From: a virus
IMG/VR virus record: IMGVR_UViG_3300023284_002685
Location: 1 to 23,088 of that record
DNA length: 23,088 bases
Strand: one strand, 5' to 3'
In this document: positions 1 through 7,672 of the stretch, in pieces
How the letters are laid out: each line of letters begins with the position of its first letter
Position numbering within the stretch: position 1 is the stretch's first letter
Notes under the pieces: generated by a model
The model's input: only the letters and a program-made list of their open reading frames with translations
Told to the model about the DNA's origin: nothing
The model's database searches: none
Position numbers and translations under genes: made by a program

Positions 1-258
1 GAGTCCATGAAAGCAGGTGTGGCCGCATTGCCAAATGAGAGTTTGATTATCATGGCAGCAGTGCTTGACGGAGTTGCGACCACATTTATCAAACCTGATC
101 AACTGCCTGCGGGTGGTGGGCCAGCCGGAGGGATGTCGGACGCAGATCGTCGTGAGAAAGGTAAAGAACTCATGGCGAGCAAAGAATTCCGAGATCCGTT
201 TCATCCGAGGCATAAAGAAGTCAAAGCTCAAGTGGATGAGCTTTACAACCGAAAGTAA
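1..258 (+). CDS. C-terminal end of a scaffold-like capsid assembly protein (partial)
   Basis: The reading frame is open from the first base (codons for Glu-Ser precede the first Met at 7) and stops at 256-258, so this is the 3' end of a gene that begins outside the window. The visible 85 residues have a Gly/Pro linker (around residues 36-44) followed by a charged helical tail containing SKEFRDPFHPRHKEV. Tails of the form '...YRdP.HP.H....' followed by a short amphipathic helix occur at the ends of phage scaffold/assembly proteins encoded just upstream of the major capsid gene, and the position here fits. The function rests on this short motif and on gene order. The catalytic or core part of the protein is not visible. 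Confidence 0.55.
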   Translation, partial: ESMKAGVAALPNESLIIMAAVLDGVATTFIKPDQLPAGGGPAGGMSDADRREKGKELMASKEFRDPFHPRHKEVKAQVDELYNRK

Positions 259-292
259 GATATCATGGCGTATTAACATTTTGCAATAAAGT

Positions 293-430
293 GATGGGGC
301 ACTGCTAAGGCAGTCCATCTACTAGTGGTTAAGTCCACTCGCCTAGCCGGCGTAACCGGACAGGTCAACGCCCATTTAGTTCTTAGTGAATGGAGTACGT
401 TACCGAAAACACGAATTGTTTTTGGCTAAC
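293..430 (+). promoter_or_regulatory. Structured leader of the major capsid gene (five tandem hairpins)
   Basis: The 202-base gap before the capsid gene holds no gene but is dense in stems. Hairpin A: 293-297 pairs with 315-319 around ACTGC (301-305)/GCAGT (310-314), loop TAAG. Hairpin B: AGTGG (324-328)/CCACT (335-339). Hairpin C: CGCC (340-343)/GGCG (349-352). Hairpin D: 372-378/387-393, seven pairs with one G-U. Hairpin E: 399-411/417-430, thirteen pairs with one G-U and one bulged C, loop CGAAT. The capsid Shine-Dalgarno AAGGAG (446-451) follows 15 bases later. No T-run follows hairpin E, so it is not an intrinsic terminator. A cis-acting RNA, a processing site or a stabiliser of capsid mRNA are all possible. 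I do not recognise a known RNA family. Confidence 0.5.
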
Positions 431-460
431 TAACGAAACCCATTTAAGGAGAACTAAACC

Positions 461-1348
461 ATGCCAGCAGATACAATTGATAGAAATCTAATCATTCAGT
501 TCTCGGACATGTTGCATGTTGAATCGCAACAGATCAAGTCCAGGCTGCGTCCTTTCTTCGTGATCAAACCTATGGTCGGCGATCTTTTTGCCTATGACGG
601 ACTTGGAAGTGTCGAAGCCCGTGAAGTAAATGGCCGTATCGTCAAAACCGTGTTCGATGATATCGAGCATTTAAGACGCAAGATTCGTAGACGTCGTTTC
701 GTCGTTACATTGCCGATCGATGCTTCTGATGTTCGTGGGTTGCTTTTGGATCCACAAGGTCAGTATGCTTCAGCTTGTATTCGCGCAATGGAACGTCAAT
801 TTGATCGTGTCGGTGTGGAAGCTGCTTTTGCAGATGTCGCAACTGGCCGGGATTTCGAAACCACCGTTACGTTTGCTAACGATGGCGGGTCGACCGTTAA
901 TGCAACGGCTGGCTTGACGTATGAGAAGTTACTCGAAATCAATCAAAATTTCATGGACAATGAAGTAGGTATGGATATTCCGGAGCCGATGTTGTTTTTG
1001 ATCGCCGGCGACGAGCATACCGCGCTCATGAAAGAAACCGAACTTACCAGTGGTGATTTTAGCCGACAATTTGTGGTCGATAAAGGCGTGATCGCTACGG
1101 CGGCGGGTCTTAATTTGATCGCTTATGGTGGTGCGGTTCAGAATCCTATTTTGTCGGTGAGTGGTGGTACAAGAGATTGTGTCGCTACGACAAGTCGTGG
1201 GCTTGCTTACGGTCTTTCGAAAGAAATGACTGTAAAGGTTGAAGATCGACCTGACTTCGTAGAATTGAAACAAGTTCAGATCGTTGGGGAACTTGGTGCG
1301 GTTCGAACCGAAGGCAAACTCATGCAGAAAGTTCAAACAACCGATTAA
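461..1348 (+). CDS. Major capsid protein
   Basis: This 295-residue protein would form the icosahedral shell. The N-terminal part has an HVESQQIKSRLRPF segment and a GSVEAREVNGR segment, followed by a strongly basic patch (HLRRKIRRRRF) and a PIDASDVRGLLLDPQGQYA segment. This pattern is familiar from major capsid proteins of short-tailed marine and environmental phages, which adopt the HK97 fold. The length is typical for that fold. The start is fixed by AAGGAG at 446-451, nine bases before the ATG. It lies between a scaffold-like gene and a small capsid-associated gene, which is the usual place. The identification comes from remembered family resemblance and context; no catalytic residues exist to check. 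Confidence 0.8.
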   Translation: MPADTIDRNLIIQFSDMLHVESQQIKSRLRPFFVIKPMVGDLFAYDGLGSVEAREVNGRIVKTVFDDIEHLRRKIRRRRFVVTLPIDASDVRGLLLDPQGQYASACIRAMERQFDRVGVEAAFADVATGRDFETTVTFANDGGSTVNATAGLTYEKLLEINQNFMDNEVGMDIPEPMLFLIAGDEHTALMKETELTSGDFSRQFVVDKGVIATAAGLNLIAYGGAVQNPILSVSGGTRDCVATTSRGLAYGLSKEMTVKVEDRPDFVELKQVQIVGELGAVRTEGKLMQKVQTTD

Positions 1349-1353
1349 TCGAA

Positions 1354-1380
1354 TGGGTTTTGAATTGTAATTTTAACCCA
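1354..1380 (+). other. Hairpin between the capsid gene and the next gene
   Basis: TGGGTT (1354-1359) can pair with AACCCA (1375-1380) around a 15-base AT-rich loop, beginning six bases after the capsid stop codon. There is no T-run after it. It may protect the 3' end of a processed capsid message or tune expression of the following gene, whose AAGGAG lies at 1390-1395. This is structure seen in sequence only. Confidence 0.3.
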
Positions 1381-1404
1381 CTAAGCTAAAAGGAGAATTT
1401 AATC

Positions 1405-1911
1405 ATGGCTGTTGAAGATAAATATATTGATGCATTAGTAGCGGCGGATAAAAAGGTAACATCCGCGTTTATTCACGGTAGTGAGGCTATTATCGGAGTT
1501 GCAACGTTCGAAGTTGCAGTGGCTGATGATGATCTTTCGAAGTACCGGATTTTTGCCAATGTTCCGGCAGATTTAATTCCGGTTCGTATCGAGATTTATA
1601 ACGATGCGATCACTTCAGGTACAGACTATGATCTTGGGTTTTATAAACCCCTGATTGATGGTCAAGGTGGTGGAGTCATTGATGCGGATAAACTGGCCAA
1701 TACTTTGGACATGTCCTCGGCTGCTGGTCGTGGATCGCCAAAGGACGGGTTGGAGAATCTTAACATCGATGAAATCCGGGAACGTATCTATGAATTAGCA
1801 GGGGATACGCTCGCGACCCGAGAATTGGGCTACGATATTGTGTTTACAGCCAATACCGTAGGCAGCGCCGTCGGAACGATTTCGGTGGTTGCGTTTTTCG
1901 TGCAAGGTTAA
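1405..1911 (+). CDS. Capsid-associated (decoration-like) protein
   Basis: The product has 168 residues and is acidic and beta-rich by composition, with no membrane segment or signal peptide. The centre has a YDLGFYKP segment and a D-A-D-K-L-A-N-T-L-D-M-S-S stretch; the C-terminus ends in an alternating hydrophobic strand (TANTVGSAVGTISVVAFFVQ). Proteins of this size and style are often encoded directly behind the major capsid gene in T7-like environmental phages and are presumed head-decoration or head-completion proteins. AAGGAG at 1390-1395 precedes the ATG. It is the last gene before a strong terminator, so it shares the capsid transcript. The precise role is inferred from position. Confidence 0.55.
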   Translation: MAVEDKYIDALVAADKKVTSAFIHGSEAIIGVATFEVAVADDDLSKYRIFANVPADLIPVRIEIYNDAITSGTDYDLGFYKPLIDGQGGGVIDADKLANTLDMSSAAGRGSPKDGLENLNIDEIRERIYELAGDTLATRELGYDIVFTANTVGSAVGTISVVAFFVQG

Positions 1912-1933
1912 TAGAAACGCAATTAGCGCAACT

Positions 1934-1966
1934 AAAAAGGGCGGAGCAAAAACTCCGCCCTTTTTT
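1934..1966 (+). terminator. Strong intrinsic terminator after the capsid genes
   Basis: GGGCGGAG (1939-1946) pairs perfectly with CTCCGCCC (1953-1960) around a CAAAAA loop. It is preceded by five A (1934-1938) and followed by six T (1961-1966), so the stem can extend to 13 pairs and could act in both directions. It lies 22 bases after the stop at 1909-1911 and 15 bases before the tail genes. This would give excess transcription of the capsid genes over the tail genes, as in T7-like phages, where a terminator follows the capsid gene. Confidence 0.92.
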
Positions 1967-1980
1967 ATTCAGGGGGTAAC

Positions 1981-2625
1981 ATGGCTCTTAGTGCACCTAA
2001 TTCACCAGTAGATATTGGAAATCTTTCTCTCGACCTATTGAAGCAAGCCCCTGTTGTTCAGTTGGATCCACCTTCAACAACTACGGAACAATTGCTTGCT
2101 CGGTGGTATCAGCCTTCAAGACAAGCTGCGCTTCGTGCTCACCCGTGGAACTTCGCATTGAAACGAATTACGATCACCCCCACCGGCACAGCGCCTGTTT
2201 TCGGATTTACTCACGCCTATGATCTCCCCAATGATTTTATTAGATTCATCGATATCAAAGATGATGAGGGTTTCGTTAAACGTCCGGGCACGTATGAAAT
2301 GGAGAATAATCAACTTCTTTTAAACGGAGAAGATAACACTGCCATTAATGTCAGGTACGTTCGGGACTTCACAGAAGTCAATAAGATGGACGCGCTTTTT
2401 ATAGATTTCTTTGTGTTTACATTGGCTCTTAAAATCGGCCCTAAATTCACAGGTACAGAGGCCAGACTTAAAACTATTGCTGAAATGCAAAGAGAAATTT
2501 CTACTGAAGCGCGAGCGATCGATGGACAGGAGCGACCTGCTAAACGTGTTCAAAGATCGAAGTTTATAAAAGCCCGTCAATCTTCTCAGTCAAGAGTTGC
2601 TGGCCAATTTACGGTGTTTGAGTAA
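1981..2625 (+). CDS. Tail tubular protein A (T7 gp11-like)
   Basis: The 214-residue product matches the head-to-tail adaptor of short-tailed phages. The N-terminal half has the hallmark A-R-x-A-A-L-R-x-H-P-W-N-F-A type segment (here RQAALRAHPWNFALKR, about residues 42-57), followed by the YDLPNDFIRFIDI segment that T7 gp11 relatives share. This protein would form the ring joining the portal/head to gp12-like protein. The length is close to T7 gp11 (196 residues). GGGGG at 1972-1976 precedes the ATG closely. The gene ends in TAATG, overlapping the start of the tail tubular protein B gene, which is its expected neighbour and partner. Confidence 0.9.
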   Translation: MALSAPNSPVDIGNLSLDLLKQAPVVQLDPPSTTTEQLLARWYQPSRQAALRAHPWNFALKRITITPTGTAPVFGFTHAYDLPNDFIRFIDIKDDEGFVKRPGTYEMENNQLLLNGEDNTAINVRYVRDFTEVNKMDALFIDFFVFTLALKIGPKFTGTEARLKTIAEMQREISTEARAIDGQERPAKRVQRSKFIKARQSSQSRVAGQFTVFE

Positions 2626-5183
2626 TGGCCAAAAGAGAAGTAACCCTCCAGAATTTCGCAGGGGGTGAATTATCGCCTAGAGTGTATGGGCGTTTTGATC
2701 TCCCTATTTATAGGAGCGGGGCTAGGCGGATGGAAAATTTCATCGCCGAAACGCAAGGCCCCGCTCGATTCCGAACCGGCACCCGTTTCGTTCTCCATTC
2801 CCGCAGAAATAAAGTTGCGAATTTACTCAGATTTGAATTCAATGATATCCAAGCTTATCTGTTAGAGTTCACAGATGGGTTTCTTCGGTTCTATCGTGAT
2901 AACGGTATCATCACCGAAGATGAAGTGGCGATCACGGGTATCACACAAGCGAATCCTGGGGTGGTCACTTCTACGGCGCACGGGCTATCTAATGGGGATG
3001 AAGTGTTTCTCGAACAAATTTTAGGAATGACAGAGGTAAACGGGAAAACGTTTTTAGTGGCCGGTGCTGCTGCAAACACCTTTCAACTCACAGATATTGA
3101 CGGGAATAATATTGATACTACGAACTTCACTGCGTATTCAAGCGCGGGAGTTTTCAAAAAGATTTTCGAACTTGCCACGCCTTACACTGAAGCTAACGAT
3201 CTTTTTCAATTGCAAATTACGCAGAACGCCGACACAGCTTACATCGTCCATCCTTTTTATGAACCCCGTAAATTGACACGAACGGGGCATACAGCATGGA
3301 CTTTAGTGCTTTTTACTCGAACAGCCGATCCGTTCACAGCCGAAAAAGTCATAACGGGGATTACGAATGCAAATCCTGGAGTTGTTACGTCTGTCGCGCA
3401 CGGTTTTATTGACGGCCAAAAAGTCATCATAGAAAACGTGGTCGGGATGACCGAAGTAAATTCGGAGGTTTATATAGTCGCCAATAAAACCGCAAATGAT
3501 TTTCAACTTACGGATATAGATGGGGTCAACGTGGATACGACAGGATTCACGGCGTATGGGAGTGCGGGGACTATTTCCCCCCAGAATTTATTGCCAAGTA
3601 CAGTGGCATTTCATGAATCGCGATTATTCTATGCTGGCCCCGATGCTGCTCCGGATAAATTTTTTGGGAGTCGATCTCCTGATAATGGAGGCACTACTCG
3701 ATACGATGATTTTACAAACGGAACTGATGCGGATCATGCAGTTGAATACACTATTGCAGATGCGGAAGTTAATAAGATTCTCACTTTAGTGGGCCTGGAT
3801 CGTTTGCTTTTCGCGGGAACTTTCGGGTCTGAAATAAAAATTACCGGTGACACAACAGATAAAGCGATTACGCCAACTAGTGTTAGCGTTCGTCCCATCA
3901 ATCGATTAGGGGTCGCGGATATCCCCGCCATCAACAAAGAGAATATTGTGATCTACGTACAACGTGGGCGCAGGACGATCCGCAGTTTGGAATTCGATGC
4001 GCTTTCGGATGCTTTTATTTCAATTGATCGTAATTTGGTCGCAGATCACATCACTGAAGGATTGGTTAAAGCGATGGCTTGGCAATCTGGCCGACCGGAT
4101 ATTCTTTGGAGTGTTAAAGATAGTGGTGAACTTATAGGGCTTACTTTCAAATCACGTGAAGATGTATCTGGATGGCACAGACACAATACAGAGGGCGCGG
4201 ATAAATTCTTAACGCTTGCTTCGATGCCGCGACCTACGGGATTCGAACAGGTTTGGTTTCAAGTAGAACGTGTGATAAACGGGGTTACACGTAGGTACAT
4301 TGAATTTTTTGCAGATCAGGCTGTAATTCCGGAACGATTAGATTTTTTCACGGGTGAAAAAAATAAGGTAGTGGATGACGCGGTGTTTCAGAAAGCGATG
4401 GCGGAAACACAGAAGGAATACATCCATGTAGATTCGTGTCTGACTTTTGACGGAACGGCGGAGGGTGTTGCGGCTGGTGCTGCGATAACCCCGGCTGCGG
4501 TAACAGGGACTTCAGTAATTTTTTCATCAAATGCTGGTGTATTTAAATCGGGGGATGTAGGAAGGGAGATTTGGAAAAAAGCAATTGATGGCGTGGGAGA
4601 AGGGCGCGCAGAAATAACAACTGTCACAAATGCCTCGGCTGTAGTTTGTAAAATCCTGGATGATTTTGATAATATTGATGCAATGGCAGCTGGGAATTGG
4701 TATTTGACGACAGACACGCTGAGTAATTTGGAGCATTTAGAAGCGAGGACTGTGAAAATTGTGGCGGATGGTGGGGCGCATTCAGATGAAACAGTTTCAG
4801 GAGGTTCGATTACGTTAGATTATCAAGCTTCTAAAATCCATGTTGGTCTTGGGTATGTAGGATTCGTACAGCCTATGTCAATTGAAATCGGGGGCATCAC
4901 AGGGCCTTCTCAAACAAAACCTGTAAATGTTTATAAAGTAGGAATTAAATTTGAGGATTCTTTAGGCGCTGAATTCGGGACGGATATCTACAACCCCGAA
5001 GAGATTCCTTTTTCTATGATGCCTTTGGTTGTGGGTTCACCGCAACCGCTATTTACAGGTGTTCAATTTGTTCCGTATGACGATAATTGGGAAAGAGATA
5101 AAAATGTGTATATCAGGCAACGTCAACCAGCTCCATGCAATGTGCAATTGTTAGCGATTCATGCAATCAGTGACGATGACTAA
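2625..5183 (+). CDS. Tail tubular protein B (T7 gp12-like nozzle)
   Basis: The 852-residue product begins with a segment diagnostic of the gp12-like family: LQNFAGGELSPRVYGRFD at residues 8-25, then ENFIAETQGPARFRTGTRFV at 37-56. The family forms the tail nozzle below the gp11-like ring. Two copies of a roughly 75-residue module (residues 102-176 and 242-316) are inserted in the N-terminal half and resemble the FCCH-type beta domain found in some phage tail proteins. The C-terminal part has beta-rich text with a Y-K-V-G-I-K-F-E strand and ends in VRRQ-like basic residues. The start uses TAATG coupling to the preceding gene with no clear Shine-Dalgarno. Length is similar to T7 gp12 (794) plus insertions. 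Confidence 0.9.
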   Translation: MAKREVTLQNFAGGELSPRVYGRFDLPIYRSGARRMENFIAETQGPARFRTGTRFVLHSRRNKVANLLRFEFNDIQAYLLEFTDGFLRFYRDNGIITEDEVAITGITQANPGVVTSTAHGLSNGDEVFLEQILGMTEVNGKTFLVAGAAANTFQLTDIDGNNIDTTNFTAYSSAGVFKKIFELATPYTEANDLFQLQITQNADTAYIVHPFYEPRKLTRTGHTAWTLVLFTRTADPFTAEKVITGITNANPGVVTSVAHGFIDGQKVIIENVVGMTEVNSEVYIVANKTANDFQLTDIDGVNVDTTGFTAYGSAGTISPQNLLPSTVAFHESRLFYAGPDAAPDKFFGSRSPDNGGTTRYDDFTNGTDADHAVEYTIADAEVNKILTLVGLDRLLFAGTFGSEIKITGDTTDKAITPTSVSVRPINRLGVADIPAINKENIVIYVQRGRRTIRSLEFDALSDAFISIDRNLVADHITEGLVKAMAWQSGRPDILWSVKDSGELIGLTFKSREDVSGWHRHNTEGADKFLTLASMPRPTGFEQVWFQVERVINGVTRRYIEFFADQAVIPERLDFFTGEKNKVVDDAVFQKAMAETQKEYIHVDSCLTFDGTAEGVAAGAAITPAAVTGTSVIFSSNAGVFKSGDVGREIWKKAIDGVGEGRAEITTVTNASAVVCKILDDFDNIDAMAAGNWYLTTDTLSNLEHLEARTVKIVADGGAHSDETVSGGSITLDYQASKIHVGLGYVGFVQPMSIEIGGITGPSQTKPVNVYKVGIKFEDSLGAEFGTDIYNPEEIPFSMMPLVVGSPQPLFTGVQFVPYDDNWERDKNVYIRQRQPAPCNVQLLAIHAISDDD
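2928..3572 (+). repeat. Duplicated FCCH-like module within tail tubular protein B
   Basis: Copy 1 (2928-3152) and copy 2 (3348-3572) encode near-parallel sequences: both contain ANPGVVTS.AHG, then GMTEVN, then F.LTDIDG, then DTT.FTAY.SAG. The spacing between copies is 420 bases (140 codons). The two DNA copies have diverged at many third positions, so the duplication is not recent. In phage structural proteins such modules are generally surface-exposed beta domains that may bind glycans or neighbouring subunits. The family name is from memory of the sequence pattern. Confidence 0.75.
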
Positions 5184-5625
5184 AATTAAGATTATTGGGT
5201 TTCATCCGGAACATGTTAATTTGATGGATCTTAGACCAGAAGAACACAGCATACTTAAAACGGTCGAAGATGTTAAAGGTCGGATGATCGAAGTGGAAAA
5301 GATGTCTGTTCAGGCAGGCACGTTTATGTATGATGGAGTTATTATTTTTGCGGCTGGTTTTTATATTTACTGGCCTGGGGTTGCTGAAGGTTGGAATTTA
5401 TCGACTACGCATATTGAAAAAGCGCCCATGTTTTTTGCCAGAACTATGAAGAGGTATGTGGAATCAATTGCAGAGACTTTTAAATTACATCGTATTCAAA
5501 CAACAGCATTTGACGATCCTTTCCATGAGCGGTGGATGGGATGGTTAGGTTTTGAAAAAGAGGGCACAATGAGAAAATTCACACCTGATAAAAAAAATCA
5601 ATGCATGTACGCGAGGTTATTCTAA
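5176..5625 (+). CDS. GNAT-like protein in the T7 gp13 position
   Basis: The 149-residue product starts TKIKIIGFHPEHVNLMDLRP and has the layout of phage GNAT-like proteins (DUF2833 type): a beta strand with VIIFAAGFYIYWPGVAEGW, a helix with RTMKRYVESIAETFKLHRIQT, and a WMGWLGFEKEGTMRKF segment matching the final GNAT strand and 'GF..EG..R' motif. In T7 relatives the gp13 slot after gp12 holds a protein of similar size needed for virion assembly. Whether it acetylates anything is unknown, because the acetyl-CoA loop (R/Q-x-x-G-x-G/A) is not evident. The ATG at 5176 overlaps the previous gene by eight bases; an in-frame ATG at 5161 is the alternative. Neither has a good Shine-Dalgarno. Confidence 0.65.
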   Translation: MTKIKIIGFHPEHVNLMDLRPEEHSILKTVEDVKGRMIEVEKMSVQAGTFMYDGVIIFAAGFYIYWPGVAEGWNLSTTHIEKAPMFFARTMKRYVESIAETFKLHRIQTTAFDDPFHERWMGWLGFEKEGTMRKFTPDKKNQCMYARLF

Positions 5626-6101
5626 TGGCCGCGGCGATTCCAATAGCGCTTGCTGTTGTTGGCGGAGGGTTTGGCATTGCGGGAGGATTCGCAGCCGATA
5701 AAGCAGCTAAAAAAGAGGCCAATGCTCTTCGTGATGAGGGGATTTTATTAGAACAGGAATCTGTCCAAGAAGGTAAGCGCAGAGGCACAGAGATTCGTAA
5801 ATTCGCTAAGAGTCAGAAACTCGCTTTTATTTCGAGTGGAGTCGTTTTTTCAGGGTCGCCACTTTTGGTAACCGATGAGACTTTAACTCTCGGGCAAGAA
5901 GAAGTTAATTCGATTGTTAGACGAGGCACAGCTCAAAAGAATTTAGCTTTTCAACGCGCAGATATTACTCGGCGACGAGGACGCGCTGAATTAATTAACA
6001 GTTTTAGTGCTGCATTTACCAATACGGCAACGGCAACTGCTGGTTCGAGTGTTTTTAGTGGCGGTGGCGGTGGCAGCGGTGGTAGTGGAGGCGGTGCGTA
6101 A
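5625..6101 (+). CDS. Small internal virion protein (T7 gp14-like position)
   Basis: The 158-residue product begins with a hydrophobic Ala/Gly-rich helix (residues 2-27, AIPIALAVVGGGFGIAGGFA) followed by a long charged helical region (residues 27-75) and ends in a Gly/Ser-only tail. This matches small ejection proteins such as T7 gp14, which insert in the outer membrane during DNA entry. The ATG at 5625 forms TAATG with the previous stop, with GAGG eight bases upstream; an in-frame ATG at 5601 would lie inside the previous gene. The Gly-rich tail doubles as the ribosome binding site of the next gene (GGAGG about nine bases before its ATG). The role is inferred from position, size and composition. 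Confidence 0.68.
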   Translation: MAAAIPIALAVVGGGFGIAGGFAADKAAKKEANALRDEGILLEQESVQEGKRRGTEIRKFAKSQKLAFISSGVVFSGSPLLVTDETLTLGQEEVNSIVRRGTAQKNLAFQRADITRRRGRAELINSFSAAFTNTATATAGSSVFSGGGGGSGGSGGGA

Positions 6102-7672
6102 TGGGTAAAGTATCTGAATTCCAAACTAGAAAATTTGCTTCTTCGGCAGTTGGTACTCCTGGAGTGGATTTTAGTGCAGCTCAGGCACTTCAAGCGACAG
6201 GTCAAGGTTTGCAAAGGGTAGCTAACGAAGTTAGTAAAGTGCAGCAGAAACGTAAAGAGGTTAAAGATACAGCTTTGGCGAATCGTAATGTCACCGAATT
6301 CAGTTCCAATATAACACGTGAATTCGAGGCGCATAAAGTCAGGCAATCTGATTTTCGAGGGGAACCTCAAGACCGAGCGCAGGAGTGGGAAAAATTCAGT
6401 CGCAACATTTTTGATAATCAAGCTAAGTTAATTCCCACTGAGGAAGCGCGATTACTTTTCCAACAGCAGGGCGAGATTATTCTTCGTAGATCGATAGTGG
6501 ATGAAGTCAAAGAGGCCAGCGCTAATCAAATCAACTTGGCTTTTGATGATGGGGTTGCCACTGTCAATAATATGGCCGTGGAAGCGTCTGAAATTGGGCA
6601 GAGTCTTACGATGGATTTCAATGTCAAAACCAGAAAGTTTAATGAATTGATGGCACAACTTCCGGGGGTATCGGCTACTTTCGAACCTTTATTAGATACT
6701 GAACGTCGATCCAAATTCAATGAAGAATCCCCTGAAATGATGGTCAATGGAATGTTATCCGGATTGATCGAAACCTCTCCGCAAGAAGCGGTTGTGTTCT
6801 TACAGAGGGATGATGTGAAGAAAATTCTAGGTGTTGAGAAACATGCGAGTCAGTCTAAGGACGCCGTTAAACGCGTCGTGGATTTTAAGAATGTCATAAA
6901 AGAGAAACAATTTTTAGCAGTAGCCGCTGAGAATTCTGATTTATTTGGTAGGGTTTTATCTGGTGGTGGCAGTCTGGCTGAGATTGACAATCTAGAAAAT
7001 CCCATAGCTCGTAAAATCATGCGTAGCGCTTGGCTGGAGAATAACCCCATAAGTGCTGCGGAATTGCTGGGGAGAGAAGCTGGGATGTTGAAGAAATTTG
7101 AAAGTTTTTTCAAGACCGATTTTTTAGGAAACATTACGAATGATCTTAAGAAAGATACCTCCCCCGAAAATATTCTGGATTACCAGTTGGATGTGATGAA
7201 GAGTTTCGAGGATGGAATCGTCACCAAGGAACGTCTTATTGCGTCGGCTAAAAAGTTCCCAGATCTCTTAGTTCAAGCTCTTCAAAATAAGAATAAAAAG
7301 AATCCGCTGATGGACGCAGTTGTAACAGGACTTAATGTATTTAGGGGAGTGGCTGGGGGCCCCACTTCAGTAGCAGGAGTGGTTACGGCGGGCGGAGCCG
7401 AAGTTGATGAACCTCTTGACGAAGAATCTCAATTACGAAAGACTGAAATGACGAATATTTATTTAGATCGACTAGACCAATTAGAGGATTTAGAGAACCT
7501 GGATTCAGTATTAGAAGCTATCGGTTTGACAGTTCGCCAATTCCAAATAAAGACAAATGTTAATCGATCGCGATATGAGTTGGATCAAACGGTGGAAACA
7601 GCTTCCGGTTTGCAAAAAGTTGTGGGATATGATGTGGATGGCGAACCCTTAGTAGAGCCGGTGATTAAATAA
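6101..7672 (+). CDS. Internal virion (ejection) protein, T7 gp15-like position
   Basis: The 523-residue product is almost wholly helical by composition, with no signal peptide. The N-terminus (SEFQTRKFASSAVGTPGVD) is a typical opening of gp15-like ejection proteins in environmental podoviruses, and the next 120 residues are coiled-coil-like (LQRVANEVSKVQQKRKEVKD). Such proteins form the trans-envelope conduit with the gp14-like and gp16-like partners. T7 gp15 is longer (747 residues). The gene has TAATG coupling at both ends, consistent with stoichiometric expression of the three ejection proteins. The function is inferred mainly from its place between gp14-like and gp16-like genes. Confidence 0.7.
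   Translation: MGKVSEFQTRKFASSAVGTPGVDFSAAQALQATGQGLQRVANEVSKVQQKRKEVKDTALANRNVTEFSSNITREFEAHKVRQSDFRGEPQDRAQEWEKFSRNIFDNQAKLIPTEEARLLFQQQGEIILRRSIVDEVKEASANQINLAFDDGVATVNNMAVEASEIGQSLTMDFNVKTRKFNELMAQLPGVSATFEPLLDTERRSKFNEESPEMMVNGMLSGLIETSPQEAVVFLQRDDVKKILGVEKHASQSKDAVKRVVDFKNVIKEKQFLAVAAENSDLFGRVLSGGGSLAEIDNLENPIARKIMRSAWLENNPISAAELLGREAGMLKKFESFFKTDFLGNITNDLKKDTSPENILDYQLDVMKSFEDGIVTKERLIASAKKFPDLLVQALQNKNKKNPLMDAVVTGLNVFRGVAGGPTSVAGVVTAGGAEVDEPLDEESQLRKTEMTNIYLDRLDQLEDLENLDSVLEAIGLTVRQFQIKTNVNRSRYELDQTVETASGLQKVVGYDVDGEPLVEPVIK

Noticed and set aside
320-393. tRNA-like text in the capsid leader (AGTGGTTAAG and CCGGCGTAACCGG)
   Set aside because: The would-be anticodon loop lacks the invariant T before the anticodon, the stem has mismatches, the T-arm loop is too long and no seven-pair acceptor stem closes it.
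5951-6421. 156-residue open frame on the minus strand
   Set aside because: It is antisense to two well-supported coupled genes; its Pro/Leu-rich part is just the complement of the Gly-rich tail codons.
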